From Epilithonimonas lactis (lineage in GTDB: Bacteria > Bacteroidota > Bacteroidia > Flavobacteriales > Weeksellaceae), in the NCBI RefSeq assembly GCF_900110605.1, contig NZ_FOFI01000001.1:620001-684000 (forward strand): a stretch of 64,000 nucleotides of DNA, in the 5' to 3' direction. The notes under the pieces were generated by a model, which was not told where the DNA came from, searched no databases, and saw nothing but the letters and a program-made list of their open reading frames with translations. A program made the position numbers and the translations under genes. Below are positions 1 to 9,376 of this stretch, piece after piece (the first letter of the stretch is position 1; every line of letters starts with the position of its first letter).

Positions 1-612
1 GGAGCGTCCAAAAGGGTTGCGGAGTTATTTGTACAGTCATTGCAAAACTTGGAAGGCACACGCACAAAGTTCATCACAACCCGTTTTGGTAATGTTTTAG
101 GTTCCAACGGTTCTGTGATCCCACACTTTAGAAAACAAATAGCAAAAGGAGGTCCAGTCACGATCACGCATCCTGATATTGTGAGATATTTCATGACCAT
201 TGCCGAAGCCTGTGAATTGGTTCTAAATGCCGGAACCATGGGACAGGGTGGTGAGATCTTTGTTTTCGATATGGGAGAGCCGGTAAAGATCATGGATCTC
301 GCAAAACGGATGATCAAACTTTCCGGTTTCGAGCCAGATATTGATGTCAAGATAATCTGTACAGGACTGCGACCTGGTGAAAAGTTGTACGAGGAGTTGC
401 TAAGCAACAATGCCAGCACGCTGCCAACGTCCCACGAAAAGATCATGATCTCCAAGGATCCTTCCATGCATTTCAATGAAATTGATGAGTTGACAGAGCT
501 TGTGATAGACTTTTCCAGAAAGGAGGAAAAGCACGAAATTGTAAGAGTATTAAAAACTATCGTAAAAGAATTTAAAAGCAATAATTCTATTTATGAATCG
601 TTAGATAAATAA
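1..612 (+). CDS. CapD/FlaA1-like nucleotide-sugar epimerase/dehydratase, 3' part
   Basis: The reading frame is open from base 1, so the gene begins left of the window; about 203 C-terminal residues are present. They start at the catalytic-lysine end of the SDR YxxxK motif (GASKR) and continue with RFGNVLGSNGSVIPHF, a TITHPDIVRYFMTI segment and the GLRPGEKLYEELL signature. This is the C-terminal half of the membrane-anchored CapD/PglF/WbpM family, which makes 4-keto-6-deoxy UDP-N-acetyl sugars for surface polysaccharides. The N-terminal membrane and NAD-binding parts are outside the window, so the exact subfamily cannot be fixed. It lies upstream of the export gene at 654 and is probably the first visible gene of the polysaccharide cluster. 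Confidence 0.9.
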   Translation, partial: GASKRVAELFVQSLQNLEGTRTKFITTRFGNVLGSNGSVIPHFRKQIAKGGPVTITHPDIVRYFMTIAEACELVLNAGTMGQGGEIFVFDMGEPVKIMDLAKRMIKLSGFEPDIDVKIICTGLRPGEKLYEELLSNNASTLPTSHEKIMISKDPSMHFNEIDELTELVIDFSRKEEKHEIVRVLKTIVKEFKSNNSIYESLDK

Positions 613-619
613 GAATCCC

Positions 620-627
620 TATATTTG
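620..627 (+). promoter_or_regulatory. -7 box TATATTTG upstream of the Wza-like gene
   Basis: TATATTTG matches the Bacteroidota -7 consensus TAnnTTTG. It sits just after the stop codon of the upstream gene and 26 bases before the export gene start. No clear -33 TTG is present at 17-23 bases upstream, so this is a likely but not certain internal promoter. Confidence 0.5.
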
Positions 628-653
628 CAGACCTTAAATTTAAGACAACATTT

Positions 654-1457
654 ATGAAAAGAGTTTTATCCATAATTTTTATGGCTTCATTGTTTTGTGT
701 AATCTTTTCATGTAAATCGAAAGATAATATCGATTACATGACGAATATTGAACAGACAGCGATCAATACGTCTCTTCAGACATCTACTTTCACAATACAG
801 CCAGGAGATCAATTGATGATATCGGTGACGGCTAAAGATAATGACGTGGTGAAACCTTTCAACCAGAATTATTCTTCTGGAGAAATTTCACAATATTCAC
901 TTTCCAGTAGTAACTTGCCAATGCAAGGGCAGACTTCTGTCTCTGGACCTTCGTACCTTGTTGATTCTAAAGGCAACATTCAATATCCTATCCTAGGGGA
1001 GTTGAGTACAAGTGGCAAGACCATCGAACAGTTTCGTGATGTGGTAAGAGAAAGATTGAAACAATATGTAAAGGATCCGGGAGTCAATGTGCGAAATACA
1101 AATTTCAAAGTAACAGTTCTTGGAGAAGTTAGCAAAACTGGAACCTTTTTGATTCCGGATGGACAATCTGTGACCATTCTCAGCATGCTGGGTATGGCAG
1201 GAGACCTCACGATCTACGGACAAAGACAGAATGTTCTAATTGTTAGGAATATAGATGGTACTACTACGAAAGAATATATTGACCTTACCAACGCAGAGTT
1301 CATCAACTCACCTTATTACTATGTGAAACAAAATGATGTCATCTATGTTGCTCCAAATAAAGCAAAAAAGGGATCGTCTTCATTCGGACCACAGACTGGT
1401 ATCTTCATCTCCGTTGCATCGGTTGTTGTAGGGCTTTTGGCTTTGCTATTCAGATAA
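654..1457 (+). CDS. Wza-like polysaccharide export lipoprotein
   Basis: 267 residues. It begins with a lipoprotein signal peptide ending at a Cys near residue 20 (IFSC). A polysaccharide export (Poly_export) domain follows: FTIQPGDQLMISV around residues 46-58 and YLVDSKGNIQYPILGEL around 101-117. An SLBB-like domain comes next (FKVTVLGEVSKTGTF, then VTILSMLGMAGDLTIYGQR), and a C-terminal hydrophobic stretch (about residues 250-266) could be a membrane helix. The family forms the outer-membrane channel for capsule or exopolysaccharide and works with a Wzc-type inner-membrane partner, encoded immediately downstream. It is shorter than E. coli Wza, as is usual in Bacteroidota. Confidence 0.92.
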   Translation: MKRVLSIIFMASLFCVIFSCKSKDNIDYMTNIEQTAINTSLQTSTFTIQPGDQLMISVTAKDNDVVKPFNQNYSSGEISQYSLSSSNLPMQGQTSVSGPSYLVDSKGNIQYPILGELSTSGKTIEQFRDVVRERLKQYVKDPGVNVRNTNFKVTVLGEVSKTGTFLIPDGQSVTILSMLGMAGDLTIYGQRQNVLIVRNIDGTTTKEYIDLTNAEFINSPYYYVKQNDVIYVAPNKAKKGSSSFGPQTGIFISVASVVVGLLALLFR

Positions 1458-1470
1458 CACACAGTACATA

Positions 1471-3804
1471 ATGATGGAAAAAAACACAAATAACACTTCA
1501 GATTTTGATATTAATTCGTTGATAAAGCCGTACCTCACAAGATGGTATTGGTTTCTTATCAGCATTGTATTGGCTGTAATTTTGGGCCTTTTGTTTATTA
1601 AAACGTCCGTGCCAGTTTATAACGTGAAAAGTGCAGTCCTTATCAAAGATGCCCAAAAGTCTCTGGGAGCAGGTGTTGATGATATGGGCGTTCTGGGAGG
1701 ACTTTCTGGTTTCGGAGGGATGAGCACCAATAGTATAGAAAATGAGGTTGAGGTTTTTAAAACCAAAAAGCTGGCGCGAGATGTTGCAGCTATCAATCAT
1801 CTTCAGACCTCTGTGTTTTCAAACCAGGAATTCCAGAAGAGAGAACTTTTTGGCGATACTTCTCCGATTATTATTCATGTGATCAATGAGAAGAAGAACA
1901 AAGATTTTCCTACGGAGTCTTTCTTGATCAGTTTTGAAAAAAACAAGGTAAGTTTGAGATCGGAAGAATTTAACTTTGATCAAAATGTTGAATATGGCAG
2001 GTCGATAAGTCTTCCTTTTGCTAATATAATCATCACAAAGAACGCAGCTTTTGATAAGGAAAAAGCAGGGAAGATCGGGGATGAGTTGGAAATTGATTTT
2101 GCGCCTTTGGAGTCTGCAGCATCAAACATTCAAAAAATGGTGCAGGTGGATCTTGCGGATAAGGATGCAACTGTGATCAATCTTAATATCGATCATCCAC
2201 AAACGGACAAGGCTAAGGCCATATTGAGATCATTGGTCGATTCTTATAATAAGGATGCCATCGTGGACAAGAATTCTGAATCTCACAAGACAAAAGAATT
2301 CATCGACGAAAGAATTGGTAAAATATCTGTGGAACTCGGAAATGTAGAGTCAGAAAAAGAAAGATTCAAAACCGAGCACAAGATCACAGACCTAATGACA
2401 GAGGCCAAGATCAACTTGGAAAGCTCTGCAGATGCAAAAAAGAAACAGTTGGAATTGGATGCCCAGCTAGAACTTAATAATAACTTGATAAATTATCTTA
2501 GCAAGCAAAATACATATCAGCTGTTACCTGTCAATATAGGACTGGATAATCAGGAATCTAATGCCAGTATTGCCAATTATAATAAAATGGTGATGGATAG
2601 AAACAGGTTGTTGGAAAATGCTACACCACAGAATCCACTGGTCCAAGAGATCACGCAGCAGATCAATTCTATGAAGCGATCGGTTTCGGAATCTTTAAAT
2701 AAAAATAAAGTAGCTTTGCAGCTTGCTTTAAACGAATACCAATCTGAGCAAAATAAGATAGGGTCAAGGATTACAAAGATCCCTTTTCAAGAAAAGCTGT
2801 TCAGAAGTTTGGAAAGACAACAGCAGATCAAGGAAAATCTTTATCTTTTGTTGCTTCAGAAACGTGAGGAGACCGCTATTTCGTTGGCTGTAGTTGCACC
2901 AAAGGCGAGAATCGTAGAACCGGCTTTTGTAGGAGATAAGCCTGTTGCGCCAAAGAAAATGATCATTCTTTTGGCGAGTTTGGTTCTTGGGATCTTATTA
3001 CCTTTTGTGTTTATCTATTTGAAAGAATTGACCAATACGAAGATCACATCCAAGGATGATCTGAAGAGATTGACAAATACACCTGTTGTGGCAGAGATTC
3101 CGTCGGTGAAGAAAAACATTGCGCATGTTATTAAACAAAATGATTTCTCACCACTGGCAGAAGCATTTAGGATTTTAACTACGAATATCGGCTTTATGTT
3201 ACCAAAGATAAATAGTGGTAAGACGATATTTGTGACGTCATCTATCAAAGGAGAAGGTAAGACTTTCGTGTCCATGAATCTGGCATTGTCTCTGTCCCAG
3301 TCTGACAGTGATAAAGTTATAATTATAGGTGCTGATATTAGAAATCCGCAATTGCAAAGATATAACCAAGGGAAAAACCCAGGAAAGGGCTTGACAGAAT
3401 TCCTATATGACAAAAGCACAACTGTAGATGAGATCATTTTCCAAAACCCTAACAATGTCAAGTGTGATATCATCTATTCTGGAACCATTCCGCCAAACCC
3501 AACAGAATTGTTGAAGAATGGAAGACTAGAAGCTTTGTTGGAAGAACTTAAATCAAAATACCAATATATCATTGTGGATACAGCTCCATTGCTATTGGTG
3601 ACAGATACTTTGACCATTATTCAACATGCAGATCTTAAACTTTATGTTACGAGATCCAATTTTACAGACAAGGCATTGATCGACTTCGCTAATGACACGA
3701 TGGAGACCGGTAAATTGGACAATGTAGCTTTTGTGCTGAATGATGTTACAAAAGAAAATTTTGGCTACGGCAACAAGTATGGCTATGGCTATAACAATAA
3801 ATAA
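1471..3804 (+). CDS. Wzc-like polysaccharide co-polymerase / BY-kinase (copy 1)
   Basis: 777 residues. A Wzz-type N-terminal membrane helix lies at about residues 24-47, followed by a long periplasmic part with coiled coil, a second helix near residues 500-520 (MIILLASLVLGILLPFVFIY) and a cytoplasmic bacterial tyrosine kinase domain. Visible motifs are Walker A GEGKT (594-598), Walker A' IIIGADIRNPQ and Walker B IIVDTAPLLLV. The first Asp of the classical Walker A' (hhhDxDxR) is Gly here, while the second Asp and Arg remain. The tail is tyrosine-rich (NFGYGNKYGYGYNNK), the expected autophosphorylation cluster. A second Met lies one codon after the annotated start. It controls polymer length and export with the Wza-like protein. 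No Wzb-type phosphatase gene is seen in the window. Confidence 0.93.
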   Translation: MMEKNTNNTSDFDINSLIKPYLTRWYWFLISIVLAVILGLLFIKTSVPVYNVKSAVLIKDAQKSLGAGVDDMGVLGGLSGFGGMSTNSIENEVEVFKTKKLARDVAAINHLQTSVFSNQEFQKRELFGDTSPIIIHVINEKKNKDFPTESFLISFEKNKVSLRSEEFNFDQNVEYGRSISLPFANIIITKNAAFDKEKAGKIGDELEIDFAPLESAASNIQKMVQVDLADKDATVINLNIDHPQTDKAKAILRSLVDSYNKDAIVDKNSESHKTKEFIDERIGKISVELGNVESEKERFKTEHKITDLMTEAKINLESSADAKKKQLELDAQLELNNNLINYLSKQNTYQLLPVNIGLDNQESNASIANYNKMVMDRNRLLENATPQNPLVQEITQQINSMKRSVSESLNKNKVALQLALNEYQSEQNKIGSRITKIPFQEKLFRSLERQQQIKENLYLLLLQKREETAISLAVVAPKARIVEPAFVGDKPVAPKKMIILLASLVLGILLPFVFIYLKELTNTKITSKDDLKRLTNTPVVAEIPSVKKNIAHVIKQNDFSPLAEAFRILTTNIGFMLPKINSGKTIFVTSSIKGEGKTFVSMNLALSLSQSDSDKVIIIGADIRNPQLQRYNQGKNPGKGLTEFLYDKSTTVDEIIFQNPNNVKCDIIYSGTIPPNPTELLKNGRLEALLEELKSKYQYIIVDTAPLLLVTDTLTIIQHADLKLYVTRSNFTDKALIDFANDTMETGKLDNVAFVLNDVTKENFGYGNKYGYGYNNK

Positions 3805-3812
3805 TTACTTTA

Positions 3813-6167
3813 ATGGACGTAACGAGGAAAGAAGATGAATTTAATTTAAGAGAACTAATAAAACCCTATATCAAGAAGTGGTACTGGTTTTTCATATCTG
3901 TGATAATTACCTTAGCCCTTGCTATACTATATATTAAGTACACGACGCCGATCTACATGGCGCAATCTTCTGTTTTGATCAAAGATGCTAAAAAAATGTC
4001 CAATGCATCTGGTGATTTTGGTGTTTTATCTGGCTTAGGTGGATTTGCCGGTATGGGAACCAATAGCATCGAAAATGAATTGGAAATCTTCAAATCAAAA
4101 AAAATAATAGAAGATGTCACCAAAAATCTTAAATTACAAGTCTCTATCTTCTCTCGTGAAAAATACCACGATGTGGAGCTCTACAAGGATACTAATCCTT
4201 TCAACGTTTTAGTCGTAAATGAAAAAGAAGACGAAGCACTTCCAACCAAACCGATCAATATAAAAATTGAAGGACAGAAGATCACCTTGTCTTCAGAAGA
4301 ATTGAAAAAGGACATCATCACGACGTTTGATAAAACGGTAAGCTTGCCTTATGCTAATTTTATCATCACCAAAAATCAAAATTACAAACCAAAAAAGGTA
4401 AAAAAACTAAGTCTTAATGATATCTATTTTACCTACAGCGATTTTGTAGGTACCGTAAATGGCTACCAAGAATCTGTAGATGTTGGTTTGGTGGACAAAG
4501 ATGCGACTGTTATCGGTCTTTCTATGGCACATGCCAACAAAGATAAGTCTAAAGACATTTTGAACAATCTTGTCGATATTTATAATGAATATGCGATCAA
4601 CGACAAAAACACAGAATCAAAGAAAACAAAAGATTTCATAGATGAAAGAATTGTTTTGATCTCTAAAGAATTGGGTGATGTAGAGAGTGATAAGGAGCGA
4701 TTCAAACTGGATAATGATATCATCGATATCCCGTCCGAGGCCAAACTGAATATGGGGATCTACAACGAGACGAGAAGAAGAGGCATCGAATTGGAAACCC
4801 AGATAGAAGTCAGCAGAATGCTTCTGTCGTACATCGATAATCAAACCTCTACATTTCAAATTTTGCCAACGAACGTTGGGCTGGATAATCCTTCTGCAAC
4901 ATCCAACATTACCGCCTATAACAAATTGGTGATGGATAGAAATCGACTCTTGGAAAATGCGACGCCCGAAAATCCTTTGGTGAAAGAGGTTTCTAAAGAT
5001 TTGATAGGACTTCGTGTTGCTATGCGAGAAAGTCTTCAACAATTCATTACCAACTTAATTTCTACAAAAAATCTAAATGAAAGAGAAAATTACAGAAGTG
5101 ATAACGAGGTAAAAAAGGTTCCAGGACAAGAGAAACTTTTTAGAAACATAGAACGTCAACAGCAGATCAAAGAAAACCTGTACCTGCTACTATTGCAAAA
5201 GAGAGAAGAAGCTGCAATCTCTATGGCGATGTCAGACAACAAGGCAAGAGTTGTAGACCATGCGTATATCATGAAAAATCAGGTCGCACCCAAAAAAATG
5301 ATCTCGTTGCTTGCAGCTCTGGTTATAGGGTCGCTGATACCTTTCTTGTTTATCTATATCAAAGAATTGTTGAATAATAAGTTGATAAGCAAGCATGATC
5401 TGGAAAAACTTACAACAACGCCGATACTTTCAGAAATACCGAGATTATACAAAAGAGATGGTGAGATTATTAAAAACAATGATGTATCCCCGTTGGCAGA
5501 ATCGTTCAGGATCTTGGTCACCAATTTGAATTTTATGCTACCAAAGGATCGTTCTGCAAAAACTGTTTTTGTGACATCCACGATCAAGGGAGAAGGTAAA
5601 ACATTTGTGTCCGTCAATCTAGCTCTTGCACTTGCGAGTGCCACCAAAAAAGTCTTGGTGATTGGTTCCGACATTAGAAACCCACAACTGCAAAGATATA
5701 ATCCGGCAATGAAAAATGTCAAAGGACTATCTGAATATCTTTATGAAGAGATTGAAAACGCAAAAGAGATCATCCACCCAAGCGGTTATCATCCGAATTG
5801 TGATTTTATATACTCTGGCGTCATACCGCCTAATCCTACAGACCTGTTGCAGAACGGACGTTACTCGCAATTGATAGATTCTGTAAAGGACGATTATCAT
5901 TTCATTATTCTGGATACAGCACCGTTGATGCTGGTAACAGATTCCTTCCTGATCTCAGATACTGCAGATGCTACAGTATATGTCACGAGATCGGAGGTTA
6001 CACAAAAAGATTTTATTAATTTTGCCAATAACAATATTGATGCTGCGAAGATCAAGAATGTAGGTTTCGTGCTCAACGATGTTCATAAGAATAATTTTGG
6101 CTATGGTAATAAATATGGTTATGGCTACCAGGCTGAAGAAAAAAAATGGTGGCAAAAAATTTTGTAG
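3813..6167 (+). CDS. Wzc-like polysaccharide co-polymerase / BY-kinase (copy 2)
   Basis: 784 residues, a full-length paralogue of the gene just upstream, separated by 8 bases. Domain order is the same: N-terminal helix near 24-45, periplasmic coiled-coil part, helix near 503-523, kinase domain with Walker A GEGKT (593-597), Walker A' VIGSDIRNPQ and Walker B IILDTAPLMLV. The tyrosine cluster (NFGYGNKYGYGYQ) is almost the same as in copy 1, but here it is followed by a basic/aromatic extension, EEKKWWQKIL. Both copies keep the ATP-binding lysine, so neither looks like a dead kinase. Two complete co-polymerases in one cluster suggest either division of labour or recent tandem duplication with divergence. 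Confidence 0.92.
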   Translation: MDVTRKEDEFNLRELIKPYIKKWYWFFISVIITLALAILYIKYTTPIYMAQSSVLIKDAKKMSNASGDFGVLSGLGGFAGMGTNSIENELEIFKSKKIIEDVTKNLKLQVSIFSREKYHDVELYKDTNPFNVLVVNEKEDEALPTKPINIKIEGQKITLSSEELKKDIITTFDKTVSLPYANFIITKNQNYKPKKVKKLSLNDIYFTYSDFVGTVNGYQESVDVGLVDKDATVIGLSMAHANKDKSKDILNNLVDIYNEYAINDKNTESKKTKDFIDERIVLISKELGDVESDKERFKLDNDIIDIPSEAKLNMGIYNETRRRGIELETQIEVSRMLLSYIDNQTSTFQILPTNVGLDNPSATSNITAYNKLVMDRNRLLENATPENPLVKEVSKDLIGLRVAMRESLQQFITNLISTKNLNERENYRSDNEVKKVPGQEKLFRNIERQQQIKENLYLLLLQKREEAAISMAMSDNKARVVDHAYIMKNQVAPKKMISLLAALVIGSLIPFLFIYIKELLNNKLISKHDLEKLTTTPILSEIPRLYKRDGEIIKNNDVSPLAESFRILVTNLNFMLPKDRSAKTVFVTSTIKGEGKTFVSVNLALALASATKKVLVIGSDIRNPQLQRYNPAMKNVKGLSEYLYEEIENAKEIIHPSGYHPNCDFIYSGVIPPNPTDLLQNGRYSQLIDSVKDDYHFIILDTAPLMLVTDSFLISDTADATVYVTRSEVTQKDFINFANNNIDAAKIKNVGFVLNDVHKNNFGYGNKYGYGYQAEEKKWWQKIL

Positions 6168-6192
6168 AATAAAAACAAACAAATGATTTATT

Positions 6193-7215
6193 ATGTTTAA
6201 GGATAAAACACTTTTAATTACAGGAGGTACAGGCTCTTTTGGAAACGCAATGTTGAAAGGTTTTCTTAATTCCGACCTAAAGGAAATAAAGATCTTTTCC
6301 CGTGATGAGAAAAAACAGGAAGACATGCGGATCGAATATAAAAATGACAAATTAAATTTTGTGATTGGAGATATTCGAGATTTTAATAGTATTAATGCAG
6401 CAATGAACGGCGTAGACTTTGTGTTCCATGCTGCGGCATTGAAGCAAGTCCCTTCTTGTGAATTTTATCCGATGCAGGCAGTGCAAACCAATATCTTGGG
6501 TGCAGAAAACGTATTAGAAGCTGCTGCTAGAAATAATGTACAAAGAGTGGTCGTCCTAAGTACAGACAAAGCGGTCTATCCGATCAATGCGATGGGAATT
6601 TCCAAAGCGATGATGGAAAAGATGGCAGTTGCAAAGGCCAGAGACCGAAGAGTGGAAAACGCAAATGCAATTTACACAGCCACTAGATATGGTAACGTGA
6701 TGTGTTCCCGTGGATCTATCATTCCTCTTTTTATCAAACAAATTAAAGAAGGAAAACCTTTGACAATCACGAACCCGGAAATGACACGTTTCATGATGTC
6801 ATTGGACGATTCTGTAGAGTTGGTGATGTTTGCATTCAAAAATGGTAAGCCAGGTGATATTTTCGTGCAGAAATCCCCAGGTGCCACGATCCATGTGCTT
6901 GCTCAAGCGCTGAAGGAATTATTCAATGCTGACAACGAGATCAATATCATTGGTGAAAGACATGCAGAAAAAATGTACGAAACTTTGTGTTCTAAAGAAG
7001 AGATGTCCAAAGCAGAAGACTTGGGTAGATTCTACAGAGTTCCTGCAGATTTCAGAGATTTGAACTACACCAATTATGTTCAGAAAGACGGTCCGAAATT
7101 AATAGATCAAGAGTACAATTCTGACAACACAGAGAGATTGAACGTTGAGGAATTGAAAGAACTTCTTCTTACTCTAGATTACGTACAAGACGAATTAGCC
7201 ACTCACAACAAATAA
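6193..7215 (+). CDS. UDP-GlcNAc 4,6-dehydratase, CapE/WbjB/FnlA type
   Basis: 340 residues, soluble extended SDR. It has the Rossmann glycine motif TGGTGSFG (10-17) and a STDK segment (123-126). The catalytic position M134-G-I-S-K138 has Met where most SDR enzymes have Tyr. The Met-Lys form (SMK) is known for CapE and its relatives; PseB keeps Tyr, so a pseudaminic-acid dehydratase is less likely. The C-terminal region (YNSDNTERLNVEELKELL) also fits the CapE/FnlA group. The product would be a UDP-4-keto-6-deoxy HexNAc, possibly C5-inverted. The usual L-FucNAc partners (CapF/CapG) are not next to it; two DegT proteins are, so the keto sugar is probably aminated at C4. Confidence 0.88.
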   Translation: MFKDKTLLITGGTGSFGNAMLKGFLNSDLKEIKIFSRDEKKQEDMRIEYKNDKLNFVIGDIRDFNSINAAMNGVDFVFHAAALKQVPSCEFYPMQAVQTNILGAENVLEAAARNNVQRVVVLSTDKAVYPINAMGISKAMMEKMAVAKARDRRVENANAIYTATRYGNVMCSRGSIIPLFIKQIKEGKPLTITNPEMTRFMMSLDDSVELVMFAFKNGKPGDIFVQKSPGATIHVLAQALKELFNADNEINIIGERHAEKMYETLCSKEEMSKAEDLGRFYRVPADFRDLNYTNYVQKDGPKLIDQEYNSDNTERLNVEELKELLLTLDYVQDELATHNK

Positions 7216-7221
7216 TAAAAC

Positions 7222-8310
7222 ATGCTACCATTAGTACAGACTTCCATTCCGCCAAGAGAAATTTTGATGCCGAAATTGGAAGCAATTTTATACAGCGGCT
7301 ACGTTGCACAAGGTGAAGCAGTAGAAGAGTTTGAAAGAAAATTTGAGGAATACATTGGAGGTGGTCACACGCTTTCACTTAATTCTGGGACAGCAGCTTT
7401 GCACATCGCATTGATACTTGCTGGTGTAAAAGAAGGTGATGAGGTGATCAGTACCGCTTTAACAGCAGAGCCTACAAATACTTCTATCAAAGCAGTTGGA
7501 GCAAAAATTAGATATGCAGATGTGGATCCAGAAACCGGAAATATTTCTCCGGATGCAATCGAAAAATCTATCAATCCCAAGACAAAGGCGATCATCGTAG
7601 TAGATTACGCTGGGATTCCTGTCGATATCCAACGCATTCAGGAGATTTCTGAGAAATATAATATTCCCGTAATTCAGGATGCTGCGCACGCTTTGGGTTC
7701 CAAATTCAATGGTAAAAAAGCAGGAAACCATTTCCCGTTTACAGTCTATTCTTTCCAGGCGATTAAGCATTTAACTACTATTGATGGTGGTGCTTTGCAG
7801 ATCCAGGACAAAGAATTGTATGAAAAAGGAAAAGTGATCCGCTGGTTCGGTTTGGATAAAAAACTGAGCCGAATGGATAATAATATTACCATCCAAGGTT
7901 ACAAATACCACATGAACAATGTGAATGCTACGGTAGGATTGGTACAATTAGAAAATATCGAGGAGCTTGTACAAAAGTACATTACCAACGGAAAATATTT
8001 AGATGAGCAACTAAAAGGTGTTGATGGTGTAGAACTGATCCAGTACTATCCAAACACAGAACCTTCGTACTGGCTTTACACCATCAAAGTGGAAAACAGG
8101 GAGGCTTTCATCAAAAAAATGGCTGACAATGGAATCATGGCTTCCGAACTTCACAAGAGAAGTGATTCTCACACCTATTTGAATGATTTTAGTTTAGAAT
8201 TACCAAACCTGGACGAATTCTACAGCAAAATGGTGCATCTTCCTTGTGGATGGTGGGTGACCAAAGCGGACTGCGACAAGATGGTAGAAATCATAAAAGG
8301 CGGTTGGTAA
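7222..8310 (+). CDS. DegT/DnrJ/EryC1/StrS sugar aminotransferase (intact)
   Basis: 362 residues. PLP-dependent fold-type I sugar aminotransferase. The phosphate-binding S55-G56-T57, the ring-nitrogen Asp D153 with stacking H156 (QDAAHALG) and the Schiff-base lysine K182 (SFQAIKHLTTIDGG) are all present. It starts 6 bases after the dehydratase stop, so the two are translated together. The expected reaction is glutamate-dependent amination of the 4-keto sugar made by the upstream enzyme, giving a UDP-4-amino-4,6-dideoxy-HexNAc. Stereochemistry cannot be read from sequence. PseC is a related alternative, but no other pse genes are nearby. Confidence 0.9.
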   Translation: MLPLVQTSIPPREILMPKLEAILYSGYVAQGEAVEEFERKFEEYIGGGHTLSLNSGTAALHIALILAGVKEGDEVISTALTAEPTNTSIKAVGAKIRYADVDPETGNISPDAIEKSINPKTKAIIVVDYAGIPVDIQRIQEISEKYNIPVIQDAAHALGSKFNGKKAGNHFPFTVYSFQAIKHLTTIDGGALQIQDKELYEKGKVIRWFGLDKKLSRMDNNITIQGYKYHMNNVNATVGLVQLENIEELVQKYITNGKYLDEQLKGVDGVELIQYYPNTEPSYWLYTIKVENREAFIKKMADNGIMASELHKRSDSHTYLNDFSLELPNLDEFYSKMVHLPCGWWVTKADCDKMVEIIKGGW

Positions 8311-9371
8311 TGGTCTCTATTTACAAACCCTTCATGCCGGAGAACATTACGGAAGGCATTAACGAGATTTTATATTCAGGGCAGTTGGCCTATGGAAAAT
8401 ATGGTAGGGAGTTTGAAAAAACTCTCTCTCAGTTTATTGGCAATCCAGATGTTCTGACCGCTGCCACATACAATCAGGCACTGTTGATGGTTTTGTCGAT
8501 TCTAGATTTGAAACCTGGCGACGAGATTATTGCAAGTCCTGTAAGTTGTCTTGCCAGTAATCAACCATTTGCCGTGAAAAATCTTCGCGTAAAATGGATC
8601 GACGTAGACCCGGAAACCAGTGCAATGGATGTTTCACAGCTGAGATCACTCATCACAAAAGATACAAAAGCTATCTTCAACAATCTTTTTTGTGGCTATG
8701 CCGGAGAACTGGATGAAGTTTATAAGATCGGAAAAGAATTTGGAATTCCTGTAGTAGACGATTGTATAGAAGCTTTCGGGACAGAATATAAAGGAAAGAA
8801 GACAGGAAATACCGGCGCCGATATGACGGTATTCTCATTTCAGACCGTGCGTTTGCCGAACACTATTGATGGTGGTGCCATCGCTTTTAATAATAAAGCC
8901 TTCTTTGAAAAAGCAAAGCTGGTAAGAGATTACGGTATCGAAAGAGCCAATTTTCGTCTGCAAAACGGCGAGATCAATCCCAATTGTGACATTTCTATCG
9001 AGGGATATGGTGCGACAATGAGCGAGATCAATTCGTACATTGGAATGAAACAGATGGAGGAAATAGAAGTTTTGTTTGCTAAGCAAAAAGCCAATGCCGA
9101 AAAATGGAATTCTTTTTTTGAAGACCACGCGGACGCAAAAACTCTGAAAATTAATAAAAATGTCAACCCAAACTATTGGGTCTATGGCGTTTTGGCAGAA
9201 AACAAAACCGAGTTCCTGCAGCAGATGAAGGATAAAGGCTTCTATGCGACCGGCGTGCATATCAACAATAACATTTATTCTGTTTTTCAGAATGACAAAG
9301 ATCTTCCGGGCGTGAACGAGTTTATGAAAAAATATGTGGCAATACCATCTGGCTGGTGGGTAAATTTATAA
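8310..9371 (+). CDS. DegT-family aminotransferase homologue lacking the PLP lysine
   Basis: 353 residues. The start is taken at the ATG that overlaps the previous stop (TAATG); an upstream in-frame ATG would lie inside the preceding gene. It is clearly homologous to its neighbour over the whole length (ILYSG near the start, VDPET, GKKTGN, TIDGGA, SGWW at the end). However, the residue aligned with the catalytic lysine is R181 (SFQTVRLPNTIDGG, codon CGT). The phosphate-binding SGT is T53-Y54-N55, and the His/Gln that stacks on PLP is E154, although D151 is kept. It ends right after the GWW motif, without the last helix of its neighbour. It is probably not a normal aminotransferase: a pseudoenzyme subunit, or an enzyme with altered chemistry (ColD-type dehydratases use His at this position). 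Confidence 0.88.
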   Translation: MVSIYKPFMPENITEGINEILYSGQLAYGKYGREFEKTLSQFIGNPDVLTAATYNQALLMVLSILDLKPGDEIIASPVSCLASNQPFAVKNLRVKWIDVDPETSAMDVSQLRSLITKDTKAIFNNLFCGYAGELDEVYKIGKEFGIPVVDDCIEAFGTEYKGKKTGNTGADMTVFSFQTVRLPNTIDGGAIAFNNKAFFEKAKLVRDYGIERANFRLQNGEINPNCDISIEGYGATMSEINSYIGMKQMEEIEVLFAKQKANAEKWNSFFEDHADAKTLKINKNVNPNYWVYGVLAENKTEFLQQMKDKGFYATGVHINNNIYSVFQNDKDLPGVNEFMKKYVAIPSGWWVNL

Positions 9372-9376
9372 TTGAA

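Noticed and set aside
6193-8310. pseB-pseC (pseudaminic acid) assignment
   Set aside because: The dehydratase has Met, not Tyr, in the catalytic motif and no pseF, pseG, pseH or pseI gene is nearby; the GNAT alone is not enough.
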